64,000 nt of DNA from CAYVIB01 sp964451365 (GTDB taxonomy: Bacteria > Pseudomonadota > Gammaproteobacteria > Pseudomonadales > Cellvibrionaceae): the NCBI GenBank assembly GCA_964451365.1, contig CAYVIB010000009.1, positions 1 to 64,000 of the forward strand, read 5' to 3'. Each line of letters begins with the position of its first letter. Position 1 is the first letter of the stretch. Below are positions 37,065 through 45,882 of this stretch, piece after piece. The notes under the pieces were generated by a model. That model searched no databases, was not told the DNA's origin, and saw only the letters and a list, made by a program, of their open reading frames with translations. Made by a program: the position numbers and the translations under genes.

Positions 37065-37922
37065 TTAACACGCCCGGCCGCGATCAAACACTTGCACCTT
37101 AGAATGTTGCTTATTATTCACAGTCTGCATTTGCGGGGCTGAGAATTGCAGGGCGGAAAATTGCAGGGCAGAGAGTTGCGACGCAAAGCCGACCACTTTG
37201 CCCACAACAATAATCGCCGGAGATTTTATTTTTTGCTGATCGATCAATCGCGAAAGGGAAACGATCTCGCCACTGACTTCCCGCTGGTTGGGACGGCATC
37301 CATTTTCAATCACCGCGACTGGTGTCGTGGCGGGCATGCCATTGGCCAGAAGTTTTTCCGTAATCATTGCCGCCTGGCTGACGCCCATGTAAAACACCAG
37401 CGTGTGATCCAGCCGCGCAAGGGATTGCCAGTCGAGATTCAGTTCCTCTTCCCCCTGCGCCGTGATAAAGGTACAGCCCTGGGCCAGGCCGCGATGCGTC
37501 AGAGGAATACCGGCGGCGGTGGCACAGCCGGAGGCGGAGGTGATTCCCGGCACCACTTCGGCGTCGATGCCCGCTTCCAGCAGCGCTTTCAACTCCTCAC
37601 CGCCACGGCCAAAAACAAACGGGTCGCCCCCTTTCAGGCGCACGATCTTCAAACCCTGCCGGGCCTTTTTCACCAGCAGCGCGTTGAGGTCCTTTTGCGC
37701 AATGCTGTGATTGCCCTTGCTTTTACCAACGTAAAACGCGGGAACGGTACGGGGAAAAAGAGAACGGATTTCTTCGCTCACCAGTTGGTCAAACAGAATA
37801 AGTTCGGCGCCTTGCAGTACACGCAGTGCCTTTACAGTCAGCAGGTCCGGATCGCCGGGACCGGCACCCACCAACCAGACCTTACCCCTGCGTTCACCAA
37901 ATACTTCACCGGAATTAAACAT
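37065..37922 (-). CDS. cobA: uroporphyrinogen-III C-methyltransferase (SUMT, CobA type)
   Basis: The 285-residue enzyme makes precorrin-2, the first step to siroheme for NirB. Motifs are VWLVGAGPGDPDLLTVKALR, RLKGGDPFVFGRGGEE and VPGITSASGCATAAGIPLTHR. It corresponds to the C-terminal half of CysG; the oxidase/chelatase half is not here. The C-terminus carries a 15-base tandem repeat (37141-37185) giving QLSALQFSALQFSAPQ, outside the normal domain. It is the first gene of the nitrate operon, about 80 bases downstream of a predicted sigma-54 start site. Confidence 0.92.
   Translation of the reverse strand: MFNSGEVFGERRGKVWLVGAGPGDPDLLTVKALRVLQGAELILFDQLVSEEIRSLFPRTVPAFYVGKSKGNHSIAQKDLNALLVKKARQGLKIVRLKGGDPFVFGRGGEELKALLEAGIDAEVVPGITSASGCATAAGIPLTHRGLAQGCTFITAQGEEELNLDWQSLARLDHTLVFYMGVSQAAMITEKLLANGMPATTPVAVIENGCRPNQREVSGEIVSLSRLIDQQKIKSPAIIVVGKVVGFASQLSALQFSALQFSAPQMQTVNNKQHSKVQVFDRGRAC
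37141..37185 (-). repeat. three degenerate 15-base tandem units inside cobA
   Basis: Units GAGAATTGCAGGGCG, GAAAATTGCAGGGCA and GAGAGTTGCGACGCA follow one another. In frame they add SALQF-type pentapeptides to the C-terminal tail of the methyltransferase. Confidence 0.7.
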
Positions 37923-38011
37923 GCGTGCTACCGCTAATGAAAATGCACCAAAATTGTTGGCCGGGATATCGCTGTGAAATCCAAAACGTCCCGACCCGTC
38001 CGCAGGGGGAG

Positions 38012-38027
38012 AGCAAATAGAATGCCA
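38012..38027 (-). promoter_or_regulatory. sigma-54 (-24/-12) promoter of cobA-nirBD-nasA operon
   Basis: The minus strand reads TGGCATTCTATTTGCT. Compared with the consensus TGGCACG-N4-TTGCW it keeps the invariant GG and GC with exactly ten bases between them, and the flanking T and TTGC-T. The start site would be near 38001, about 80 bases before the cobA ATG. Confidence 0.65.
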
Positions 38028-38239
38028 GCGCTCCGGCGGCTGAAAACGGGATTTTATTTTCTTTCTAAATCATGGACTTATAAGCCGCTCTTCGATTTGC
38101 AGGCGATTTGTTTGACACTCAGCGGCAGGGGCCAATCATTAAAACCGCACTCAATTAATGCATCGGCGCATTAAAATGAATCACGAAATTTTGAAAATTT
38201 TTGCACGGAAGAATTTTTTATTTGTCACTCGATTTTTTT

Positions 38240-38256
38240 TGCATTATCTTGGTGCA
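38240..38256. promoter_or_regulatory. NtrC (NR-I) binding site
   Basis: TGCATTATCTTGGTGCA matches the NtrC enhancer site of E. coli glnA (TGCACTATATTGGTGCA) at 15 of 17 positions. It lies about 215 bases upstream of the sigma-54 promoter of the nitrate operon and 60 bases upstream of moaA. Confidence 0.65.
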
Positions 38257-38315
38257 GGCATTTGCGCAAACAAGAGTAAAGCTCCGTATGGAGTTTACGT
38301 GGCACTTGATCAATA

Positions 38316-39320
38316 ATGAGCTCCATGTCTAATCCACAACTCACAGATCGCTTCGGACGCACGGTGGAATACCTCAGGCTGTCGGTTACCGACCGCTGTG
38401 ATTTCCGCTGCATCTATTGCATGGCTGAAGATATGACCTTCCTGCCGCGCAAGGAAGTGTTGTCACTGGAAGAGATGGCGCAGGTGGCCACCGCGTTTAC
38501 GGAACTGGGGGTAAGGAAAGTTCGCATCACCGGCGGAGAACCCCTTATCCGCAAGGACATTGCGCAACTGTTCGTCGAACTGGGCCGCCTGCCGGACCTG
38601 GAAGAACTGTGCCTGACAACCAATGGCTCACACCTGGAGCAGCAGGCACAGGCTTTAAAAGCCGCCGGACTCAACCGTATCAATATCAGTCTCGACACAC
38701 TGGATGAAAGCCGGTTCCGCCAGCTCACCCGCTTCGGCGACCTGCAACAGGTTTTGGCGGGTATTGACGCCGCGAGGACTTTCGATTTCGACTCGATCAA
38801 GATCAACAGCGTCCTGATGAAAAATTATAATCTGGACGAGGCGGTGAACCTTGCGCGTTTTGCACTGGAACGCGGCATGGATATCAGCTTTATTGAAGAG
38901 ATGCCGTTGGGCGAAATCAAAAGCCATTCGCGCGATGCCGAATATATCAGCAGCGATGACCTGCGCCATATTCTCGAACGGCATTTTCAACTGGAGCCAA
39001 CGTCCTTTTCCACCGGCGGCCCGTCCCGCTATTGGAAGGTAAAGGGTTACCGGAATAAAATCGGTTTTATTTCCCCCCACAGTAATAATTTCTGTTCCAC
39101 TTGTAACCGCGTGCGCGTGAGCGCTTCCGGCCGGCTGCTGCTTTGCCTGGGCAATGAACACAGCGTCGATTTGAAACAGGTGCTGCGCGAGTCGCCGGGC
39201 GATATGGAAAAACTCAAGCAAACCATTATTGACGCGATGGACATCAAGCCGGAAAAACATCACTTCGATCTCGAGGAAGCGCCGCAGATTTTGCGCTTTA
39301 TGAATGCCACGGGTGGATAA
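38316..39320 (+). CDS. moaA: GTP 3',8-cyclase MoaA
   Basis: MoaA catalyses the first step of molybdenum cofactor synthesis. The 334-residue radical SAM enzyme has the SAM cluster motif CDFRCIYC (about residues 28-35), the GGEPL motif, and the C-terminal second cluster CSTCNRVRVSASGRLLLC. It starts at ATG 38316, or at ATG 38325 three codons later. It is divergent from the nitrate operon, whose nitrate reductase needs the cofactor. Confidence 0.95.
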   Translation: MSSMSNPQLTDRFGRTVEYLRLSVTDRCDFRCIYCMAEDMTFLPRKEVLSLEEMAQVATAFTELGVRKVRITGGEPLIRKDIAQLFVELGRLPDLEELCLTTNGSHLEQQAQALKAAGLNRINISLDTLDESRFRQLTRFGDLQQVLAGIDAARTFDFDSIKINSVLMKNYNLDEAVNLARFALERGMDISFIEEMPLGEIKSHSRDAEYISSDDLRHILERHFQLEPTSFSTGGPSRYWKVKGYRNKIGFISPHSNNFCSTCNRVRVSASGRLLLCLGNEHSVDLKQVLRESPGDMEKLKQTIIDAMDIKPEKHHFDLEEAPQILRFMNATGG

Positions 39321-39326
39321 CTAAAT

Positions 39327-39836
39327 ATGGCAAACGTTGCGAAGGAATTTATTCCGCTTAATATCTGTGTGCTCACGGTGTCGGACACCCGCGGCCGCGC
39401 AGAAGACACTTCCGGCCAATTACTGGAGGACTGCCTGCTGGCCGACGGCCACCGCCTGCACGACCGGCAGTTAATAAAGGACGATACCTACCATATCCGC
39501 GCCGTGGTCTCCCAGTGGATATTCGACAGCGAAGCGCAGGTGATATTAATTACCGGCGGCACCGGTTTTGCCGGACGCGACAATACACCACAGGCGGTAA
39601 TGCCCTTGTTCGATTCCGAAATCGTCGGCTTCGGCGAACTGTTTCGCCAGCTTTCCTACAGTGAAATCGGCACTTCCACCATCCAGTCGCGCGCAGTCGC
39701 GGGCCTGGCCAACAACACCGCCATTTTTTGCCTGCCCGGCTCCACCGGCGCCTGCAGAACCGCGTGGGAAAAAATCCTGCAGTCGCAACTGGACGCCCGC
39801 TACAGGCCCTGCAACTTTGTTGCGCAGCTTATTTAA
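39327..39836 (+). CDS. moaB: molybdenum cofactor biosynthesis protein MoaB
   Basis: The 169-residue MoaB/Mog-fold protein is a molybdopterin adenylyltransferase family member. Conserved features are ICVLTVSDTRGRAEDTSGQ and the active-site loop LITGGTGFAGRDNTPQAV. FCLPGSTGACRTAWEKIL closes the fold. It lies 6 bases after moaA and 22 bases before moeA, so the three form an operon. Confidence 0.93.
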   Translation: MANVAKEFIPLNICVLTVSDTRGRAEDTSGQLLEDCLLADGHRLHDRQLIKDDTYHIRAVVSQWIFDSEAQVILITGGTGFAGRDNTPQAVMPLFDSEIVGFGELFRQLSYSEIGTSTIQSRAVAGLANNTAIFCLPGSTGACRTAWEKILQSQLDARYRPCNFVAQLI

Positions 39837-39858
39837 GAAACCGCCCAAAGGGAACGCC

Positions 39859-41055
39859 ATGCTGAATGTCGATCAAGCACGCCAACAACTGCTGGATGCA
39901 ATTAGCCCGCTGGAAAAAACCAAAACCGTTAAGCTCCAGCGCGCGCTTAACCGGGTGTTGGCCGCGGCTTGCGTTGCAAATATCAATGTGCCACCGGCGG
40001 ACAACAGCGCGATGGACGGTTACGCCGTCCATACCGGCGATATTGAGTCCGTGCCCTGCGCCTTGCCGGTGAGCCAACGCATCGCCGCCGGTCAGTCGCC
40101 CGCGCCACTGAAGCGCGGCACCGTCGCGCGTATTTTTACCGGCGCGGAAATACCACAAGGTGCCAACGCCGTGGTTATCCAGGAGGATTGCGACGCGACA
40201 GATTCCGGCGCGATTGTCAAAACCACCGTCAGGCCTGGAGACAATATTCGCCCCAACGGGCAGGATATTAAACAGGGCTCGGTTTTATTCGAGGCCGGCC
40301 ATCGCCTGCGCCCACAGGATTTGGGCCTGCTCGCCTCCACCGGCATTGCGGAAGTCGTCGTCGGCAGGAAGCCACGAGTTGCTGTTATCGGCACCGGAGA
40401 CGAACTGGTTGAACCTGGCCGGCCGCTGGCCAGGGGGCAGATCTACAACTCCAACAAATTCCTGCTCAACGGATTGTTACAGCAGCTCGGCTGCAAAGTT
40501 GTTTACAGCGGAATCGTCGCCGATACACTGGACGCGACAGTAAACGCACTGGAACACCGGGCGCGCGAGGCGGATCTGGTCATTACCACCGGTGGCGTCT
40601 CGGTCGGCGACGAGGACCATGTCAAAAAGGCGATTGAAACGCTGGGCCGGCTCCAGCTTTGGAAGATCCACCTGAAACCGGGCAAGCCGGTCGCCTTCGG
40701 CAATATCGAAGGGACTCCCCTGCTCGGTCTTCCCGGCAACCCGGTTTCCAGCTTTGTCACCTTTTTGCTGTTTGCCGTTCCCGTGATCCAAAAGTTGCAG
40801 GGGCAGGCCTACCAGGCGCCACAAAAACTCCCGCTTCCGCTAAAATTCGCCATTAACCGCGCGCGGGGCCGGCCGGAGTTTATGCGGGTGCGCATCACCG
40901 ACGCGGGTGTCGAGCGCTACCCCAACCAGAGCTCCGGTGTGCTCGCCTCGGTCGCCTGGGCCAACGCCCTGGCCTTTATTCCCGATGGAAAAACGTTCAG
41001 CGAAGGCGACTTGGTGGACGTTTACCCGCTCAATGCATTGCTAAACGGAATCTGA
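39859..41055 (+). CDS. moeA: molybdopterin molybdenumtransferase MoeA
   Basis: MoeA inserts molybdate into adenylylated molybdopterin. The ATG at 39859 gives 398 residues, the family length; the open frame upstream overlaps moaB. Motifs: NVPPADNSAMDGYAV (about 44-58), TGDELVEPGRPLARGQIYNS, and the MPT-binding TTGGVSVGDEDHVKK. The C-terminal domain contains GLPGNPVSSFVTF. moaC, moaD, moaE and mobA are not in the window. Confidence 0.95.
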   Translation: MLNVDQARQQLLDAISPLEKTKTVKLQRALNRVLAAACVANINVPPADNSAMDGYAVHTGDIESVPCALPVSQRIAAGQSPAPLKRGTVARIFTGAEIPQGANAVVIQEDCDATDSGAIVKTTVRPGDNIRPNGQDIKQGSVLFEAGHRLRPQDLGLLASTGIAEVVVGRKPRVAVIGTGDELVEPGRPLARGQIYNSNKFLLNGLLQQLGCKVVYSGIVADTLDATVNALEHRAREADLVITTGGVSVGDEDHVKKAIETLGRLQLWKIHLKPGKPVAFGNIEGTPLLGLPGNPVSSFVTFLLFAVPVIQKLQGQAYQAPQKLPLPLKFAINRARGRPEFMRVRITDAGVERYPNQSSGVLASVAWANALAFIPDGKTFSEGDLVDVYPLNALLNGI

Positions 41056-41057
41056 GA

Positions 41058-41345
41058 ATGAACGAAGCAACGAAGACCGAAATTGAAGCCGCCGTCTTTC
41101 GCCGGCTGGTGCAACACCTCGACTCGCGCAAGGATGTGCAGAACATCGACCTGATGAACCTGGCCGGGTTCTGCCGCAACTGCCTGTCAAAATGGTACGT
41201 GGCCGCCGCCGAAGAGCGCGGCGAAAGCCTGGATTATGCCCAGGCGCGGGAAATAATCTATGGCATGCCATACGACGAATGGAAAAGCCGATACCAGGCG
41301 GAAGCCAGTGCCGAGCAACTCGAAAAATTCAACAACAAAACGTAA
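41058..41345 (+). CDS. DUF1244 family protein
   Basis: The 95-residue helical protein has the family core MNLAGFCRNCLSKWYVAAAEERG, followed by REIIYGMPYDEWKSRYQ. The paired cysteines in FCRNCL are conserved in the family as I know it; function unknown. It starts 2 bases after moeA and probably belongs to the same transcript. Confidence 0.88.
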   Translation: MNEATKTEIEAAVFRRLVQHLDSRKDVQNIDLMNLAGFCRNCLSKWYVAAAEERGESLDYAQAREIIYGMPYDEWKSRYQAEASAEQLEKFNNKT

Positions 41346-41413
41346 CGCCCCGGCGATATCGGCTAAACTTTACCCATCGCTCGAAACTAAGCCGGGCAAA
41401 CAATAAGCCTGCT

Positions 41414-44400
41414 ATGATCCCACAACTGAAACACACATCACCTGTGGAGGCGCTGTACGTCGATTTTCTGCGCGAGTTGGAAAAGTCCGGCTTCGCAGGC
41501 GACATTGCCCGCGACTACGCCAACCGCACGGTGCTTTCCACGGACAACTCCATTTACCAGGTGCTTCCGCAAAGCGTGGTTTACCCGAAAAACACCGACG
41601 ACCTGGTAAAGGTGGCGCGACTGGCCGGGCAGGCAAAATATCGCCAGGTGGTGTTGTCTCCGCGCGGGGGTGGCACCGGCACCAATGCGCAATCGCTGAC
41701 CGACGGCATTGTTGTCGATGTGTCCAAGCACATGAACAACATCCTCGAAATCAATGAGAACGAACGCTGGGTGCGCGTGCAAAGCGGCGTGGTAAAGGAC
41801 CAGTTGAATGCCGCGCTAAAACCCCACGGCCTGTTTTTTGCACCGGAACTGTCCACCAGTAACCGCGCCACCATCGGCGGCATGATCAATACCGACGCTT
41901 CCGGCCAGGGCTCCTGCCTTTACGGCAAAACCCGCGATCACGTCATTGAATTACAGACTGTTTTGCTGGACGGCTCGGTACTGAACAGTTGCGCACTGAG
42001 CGACGAGGAACTGGAAGCGATTATCGAGCAGCAGGACCTGGCCGGTGTGGCGCACCGGGTAATCGACAATATCCATCGCGAGAACCAAGCGAAAATCGAG
42101 GAAGTATTTCCACCGCTGAACCGCTGCCTGACCGGCTACGACCTGGCACACATTCGTGACGACGAAGGTCATTTCAACCTGAACAATATCCTTTGCGGCA
42201 GCGAGGGCACTCTGGGCTTTATCAGTGAAGCGAAGCTGAATGTGCTCCCCATTCCCAGGCATTCCATGCTGGTCGTGGTCAAGTACGATGACTTCAACAG
42301 TTCCCTGCGGGACGCTCCCGCGCTGATGACTTTTTCGCCCACTTCCATCGAAACCATCGATTCGAAAGTGTTGAACCTGGCGATGAACGACTTCATCTGG
42401 CACCAGGTGGAGGAATTTTTTGCCGGCGAAGCGGATAAAGAGGTTAAGGGAATTAACCTGGTGGAATTCACCGGCGACGATCACGAAGAATTAAAAGCCA
42501 CCGTCGACCGGTTTACCGAATCGTTGAACGAGCCCCTGGAAGAACAAAACAATGGCCGACTCGGGTATGCCATCGCCGACGGCAAGGATGCGGTGGGCCG
42601 GATCTGGGCCATGCGCAAGCGCGCAGTCGGCCTGTTGGGCAATGTGGAAGGCGACGCGCGTCCGGTGCCGTTTGTCGAGGATACCTCCGTGCCGCCCGAG
42701 GACCTGGCGGATTTTATTCTCGAATTCCGCGAAATTCTCGACGCCTACAACCTGGAATACGGCATGTTCGGCCATGTCGATACCGGCGTGCTTCACGTGC
42801 GCCCGGCACTGGATATGCGCGACCCGGAGCAGGAAAATATTGCCTGGGAAATTTCCGACCGCATCGCCGATCTGACCTTCCGGTATCGCGGCCTGTTCTG
42901 GGGCGAACACGGCAAGGGCGTGCGCTCCGAATATTCGCCGCGGTTCTTCGGCGAGCTTTACCCGGAGCTTCAACGCATCAAAAGCCTGTTCGACCCGTAC
43001 AACCAGTTAAACCCCGGCAAAATTGCCACCCCGGCAAAAGAGATCGAGCTGTTAAAAATAGACGAAGTACCCACACGGGGGCAGCAAAACCGTTTTATTC
43101 CCGTGCAGGTTTGGGAAACCTTTCACGACGCCGTGCACTGCAATGGCAACGGGGCCTGTTTCAACTGGAATGCGCAGGACGCGATGTGCCCGTCATGGAA
43201 GGGAACGCGGGAGAGAGTCTATTCACCCAAGGGGCGGGCGTCGCTGATTCGCGAATGGTTAAAGCTCCTGTCGGATAATGGATTCGATCCGTCCAACGCA
43301 TTAAAGCCGCGCAACAAAATTGAAAAACTGAAAAACTCAACCAAGAAATTGGTGTATTCCCTGCAGTCAAAGTCCGGCCAATACGATTTTTCCCATGAAG
43401 TCTACGATTCCATGGCCACCTGTCTCGCCTGCAAATCCTGCGCGGGACAATGTCCGATCAAAGTGGACGTACCGGAATTTCGCAGCAAGTTCCTTGCGCT
43501 TTACCACACCCGCTATATGCGGCCGTTAAAGGATTACCTGGTGGGCTCGCTGGAATTTGCCCTGCCGCTGTATGCCAAGGCGCCGGCAGTTTACAACCTG
43601 TTGGTGGGCAATAGGGTTGTGCAGCAGGTTTTGGAAAAATTTGTCGGCTTTGTCGATGGACCGCAACTCACCGGCATTAAACTGAAAAAAAGCGGAATCC
43701 GATTTGCCACGGAAAAATATCTGAAGTCACTCAACGAAACGGAGAAAGCAAAAACAGTCGTCATTGTGCAAGACGCTTTTACCAGCTATTTCGAAACCCA
43801 GCTTGTTATCGACACCATCCGGCTGCTGGAAACACTGGGGTTCAATGCCTTGCTCGCCCCCTACAAGGCCAACGGCAAACCATTGCATGTGCACGGGTTT
43901 CTGCGGAAATTTACCGACACCGCGCGCAAGAATGCAAAAATGCTCACGGCACTTTCCGCCCAAGGCGTTTCCCTGGTGGGAATCGATCCCTCCATGACGC
44001 TGACGTATCGGGGAGAATATAAAAAATACCTGGACAACGATATTCCGCCGGTAATGCTGCTGCAGGAGTGGCTGTTTTCCCGGCTCGGGGAAATTGACCT
44101 GAATGCGCTGCATATTGTTGGTCGGCAATACCGGTTATTGCCACACTGTACCGAGGCATCCAATGCCGCGGATTCATTGAAACTGTGGCAGAAGGTTTTT
44201 GCGAAACTTGGTCACACATTGGAAGTGGTTAACGTGGGTTGCTGCGGAATGTCGGGCACCTATGGCCACGAAACCCGGAACAGGGACACATCGAGAAAAC
44301 TCTATGACTTGAGCTGGCGAAAACCGGTGAACAACTTTGCCGGCGAAGAGGCCTTACTGGCAACCGGGTATTCGTGCCGCAGCCAGGTAAAACGCGAATC

Positions 44401-44476
44401 GGCGATAAGCCTACCGCACCCTGTGCAGGCTCTGTTGAAAAGCATGGAGACAAACGAAGAAGGGAATTCAGGCTAG
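41414..44476 (+). CDS. ydiJ: YdiJ-type FAD-linked oxidase / Fe-S dehydrogenase (probable D-2-hydroxyacid dehydrogenase)
   Basis: The ATG at 41414 gives 1020 residues, the length of E. coli YdiJ (1018). The N-terminal half is a VAO-type FAD domain (VLSPRGGGTGTNAQSL, about residue 80, and a conserved FAD-linked oxidase C-terminus with LNPGKIATP). Then come ferredoxin-type cysteines (CLACKSCAGQCPIKVDVPEF) and a CCG-type Cys-rich C-terminal part (VNVGCCGMSGTYGHE). Such enzymes oxidise D-2-hydroxyacids such as D-2-hydroxyglutarate; the exact substrate is inferred. It ends 4 bases inside the converging tetR gene. Confidence 0.9.
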   Translation: MIPQLKHTSPVEALYVDFLRELEKSGFAGDIARDYANRTVLSTDNSIYQVLPQSVVYPKNTDDLVKVARLAGQAKYRQVVLSPRGGGTGTNAQSLTDGIVVDVSKHMNNILEINENERWVRVQSGVVKDQLNAALKPHGLFFAPELSTSNRATIGGMINTDASGQGSCLYGKTRDHVIELQTVLLDGSVLNSCALSDEELEAIIEQQDLAGVAHRVIDNIHRENQAKIEEVFPPLNRCLTGYDLAHIRDDEGHFNLNNILCGSEGTLGFISEAKLNVLPIPRHSMLVVVKYDDFNSSLRDAPALMTFSPTSIETIDSKVLNLAMNDFIWHQVEEFFAGEADKEVKGINLVEFTGDDHEELKATVDRFTESLNEPLEEQNNGRLGYAIADGKDAVGRIWAMRKRAVGLLGNVEGDARPVPFVEDTSVPPEDLADFILEFREILDAYNLEYGMFGHVDTGVLHVRPALDMRDPEQENIAWEISDRIADLTFRYRGLFWGEHGKGVRSEYSPRFFGELYPELQRIKSLFDPYNQLNPGKIATPAKEIELLKIDEVPTRGQQNRFIPVQVWETFHDAVHCNGNGACFNWNAQDAMCPSWKGTRERVYSPKGRASLIREWLKLLSDNGFDPSNALKPRNKIEKLKNSTKKLVYSLQSKSGQYDFSHEVYDSMATCLACKSCAGQCPIKVDVPEFRSKFLALYHTRYMRPLKDYLVGSLEFALPLYAKAPAVYNLLVGNRVVQQVLEKFVGFVDGPQLTGIKLKKSGIRFATEKYLKSLNETEKAKTVVIVQDAFTSYFETQLVIDTIRLLETLGFNALLAPYKANGKPLHVHGFLRKFTDTARKNAKMLTALSAQGVSLVGIDPSMTLTYRGEYKKYLDNDIPPVMLLQEWLFSRLGEIDLNALHIVGRQYRLLPHCTEASNAADSLKLWQKVFAKLGHTLEVVNVGCCGMSGTYGHETRNRDTSRKLYDLSWRKPVNNFAGEEALLATGYSCRSQVKRESAISLPHPVQALLKSMETNEEGNSG

Positions 44477-45057
44477 CGGATAACGGAGTTAAACAGCTCA
44501 TCAACCATCGCAACCAGCAATTCCCGGTCGGGCGCCATCATGCTTTCGACATTCAGGCCAAACAGGTTGTTGAGCATCAATTTGGCCACTACCGTGGGGT
44601 TCCTGTCCCCTCCAACCCGGCCCATCCGCTGTGCGGAAGAAATGGCTTCTGTAATCAGTTCATGCATGACGTGGAAATGCTCGGTGATCAGCCGGCGAAC
44701 TTCGGCGTCAGTATTCGAAAGCTCAAGCGCGCTTTTAATAACATAACAGCAGCGCTCGGGCGTATCCGTTACAACAGCCCCCAGGATAAAGTCAAAAAAT
44801 GCCCGCAGGCCCGCAACGGGATCACGCTGACTCGTCAGGGCTTCCCGAAGTGAAGCCTGTATATACTGATAATATTTGGTCAGTGTCTCCAGGTAAAACC
44901 GGCGCTTGCTGCCGAAGGCGGAATAGATACTGCCCGGTTTGAGCCCGGTGGCCTTTTCCAGGTCCCGGACGGAAGTGCCGCCATAACCCTTAATGCGAAA
45001 CGCAAACAGCGCCTGGTCTATAACCTCGTTGCGATCGAATTCCGCTGGCCTGGCCAT
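44473..45057 (-). CDS. TetR/AcrR-family transcriptional regulator
   Basis: The 194-residue regulator has the TetR helix-turn-helix (FDRNEVIDQALFAFRIKGYG, then SVRDLEKATGLKPGSIYSAFGSK, residues 5-52). A ligand-binding domain with PERCCYVIKSALELSNTDAEVRRLI follows, like regulators of the YxaF/AcuR type. The ATG at 45057 has AGGGTG 7 bases upstream, preferred to the GTG at 45066. Its target is not evident; ydiJ converges on it and a DinB gene is divergent. Confidence 0.9.
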   Translation of the reverse strand: MARPAEFDRNEVIDQALFAFRIKGYGGTSVRDLEKATGLKPGSIYSAFGSKRRFYLETLTKYYQYIQASLREALTSQRDPVAGLRAFFDFILGAVVTDTPERCCYVIKSALELSNTDAEVRRLITEHFHVMHELITEAISSAQRMGRVGGDRNPTVVAKLMLNNLFGLNVESMMAPDRELLVAMVDELFNSVIR

Positions 45058-45277
45058 TGATTTCACCCTTATTTATCCCATCCTGTTCATTGTAGCTACA
45101 GTTTTCCCAGTTTGTGAAACAGATCGCATATTGTTCCGCCATTGACGGGCAAGCCCCCAATTGATCGGTTACACAAATAATGATATACGCGCCGGCAAGG
45201 TGGGTAGTTGCGGAGGTACTTCTAACCGCCGAACTGATAAGCTACGCAACACGTCAACATTATCGGGGATTGCCTCT

Positions 45278-45817
45278 ATGACATTCGGCAAACAATTTGA
45301 GCTGATGGCCAACTATAACCAATGGATAAACAATAAAATTTATTCCGCCTCCGCGGACATGGATGCGGAAACACTAACGAAGGATTCGGGTGCGTACTTT
45401 GGTTCCATTCTGGGAACACTTAACCATATCGTGGTAGCCGACATCATCTGGCTGAAGCGTTTCAATTCCCACCCCGCCGATTTCCAGTCGATTGCATTTT
45501 TGACCAGGATTGAAAAGCCCGCGTCGCTCGACACAATTTTGTTTTCGGATCTGGCGCAACTACGAAAGGAACGCGGTTATCTTGATGAAGCTATTATCGC
45601 CCTGACCGAAGAAGCCACCGAAGCGGACTTCGACCACGTTCTTTCCTACTCCAATATGAAGGGAGTTCCCGCCGGAAAGGCTTTTGGTTTTCTGCTATGT
45701 CATTTTTTTAATCACCAGACACACCACCGGGGGCAGATAACGACGCTTCTGAACCAGAGCGGAATAGACATTGGAGTAACGGATTTGCTTGCGGTTATTC
45801 CGAATGCAGGTCAATAA
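45278..45817 (+). CDS. DinB-family metal-binding protein
   Basis: The 179-residue four-helix-bundle protein begins MTFGKQFELMANYNQWINNKIY. Family histidines appear in LGTLNHIVVADIIWLKRF and CHFFNHQTHHRGQITTLLNQ, which should form the metal site. Members include thiol S-transferase-like and unknown proteins. The ATG at 45278 is the natural family start; the frame open from 45161 upstream looks non-coding. It is divergent from tetR, which may control it. Confidence 0.88.
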   Translation: MTFGKQFELMANYNQWINNKIYSASADMDAETLTKDSGAYFGSILGTLNHIVVADIIWLKRFNSHPADFQSIAFLTRIEKPASLDTILFSDLAQLRKERGYLDEAIIALTEEATEADFDHVLSYSNMKGVPAGKAFGFLLCHFFNHQTHHRGQITTLLNQSGIDIGVTDLLAVIPNAGQ

Positions 45818-45882
45818 GCGATTCGCTATCCAACAATCCTTTAGGAAGTTGTTCCAAAAATCGCCCGAATTTAAAGTCGCGA

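Larger units (their letters stand above)
37923..38315. promoter_or_regulatory. divergent control region of nitrate operon and moaA
   Basis: This 393-base AT-rich region separates cobA (minus) from moaA (plus). It holds a sigma-54 promoter for cobA (38012-38027), a near-perfect NtrC site (38240-38256) and a weaker NtrC-like half-site (TGCACCAAAATTGTTGG, 37944-37960) in the cobA leader. It also has a small inverted repeat GTAAA-CTCC/GGAG-TTTAC (38276-38298) in the moaA leader. No gene is seen in it. Confidence 0.6.

Noticed and set aside
38257..38315. Molybdenum-cofactor riboswitch upstream of moaA
   Set aside because: The leader is too short for that RNA and holds only one small imperfect hairpin.
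38300..38316. Sigma-54 promoter TGGCAC directly before moaA
   Set aside because: The expected GC ten bases after GG is absent, and it would overlap the start codon.
39661..39858. Upstream extension of the moeA reading frame
   Set aside because: It overlaps moaB in another frame, and the ATG at 39859 gives the normal MoeA length and N-terminus.
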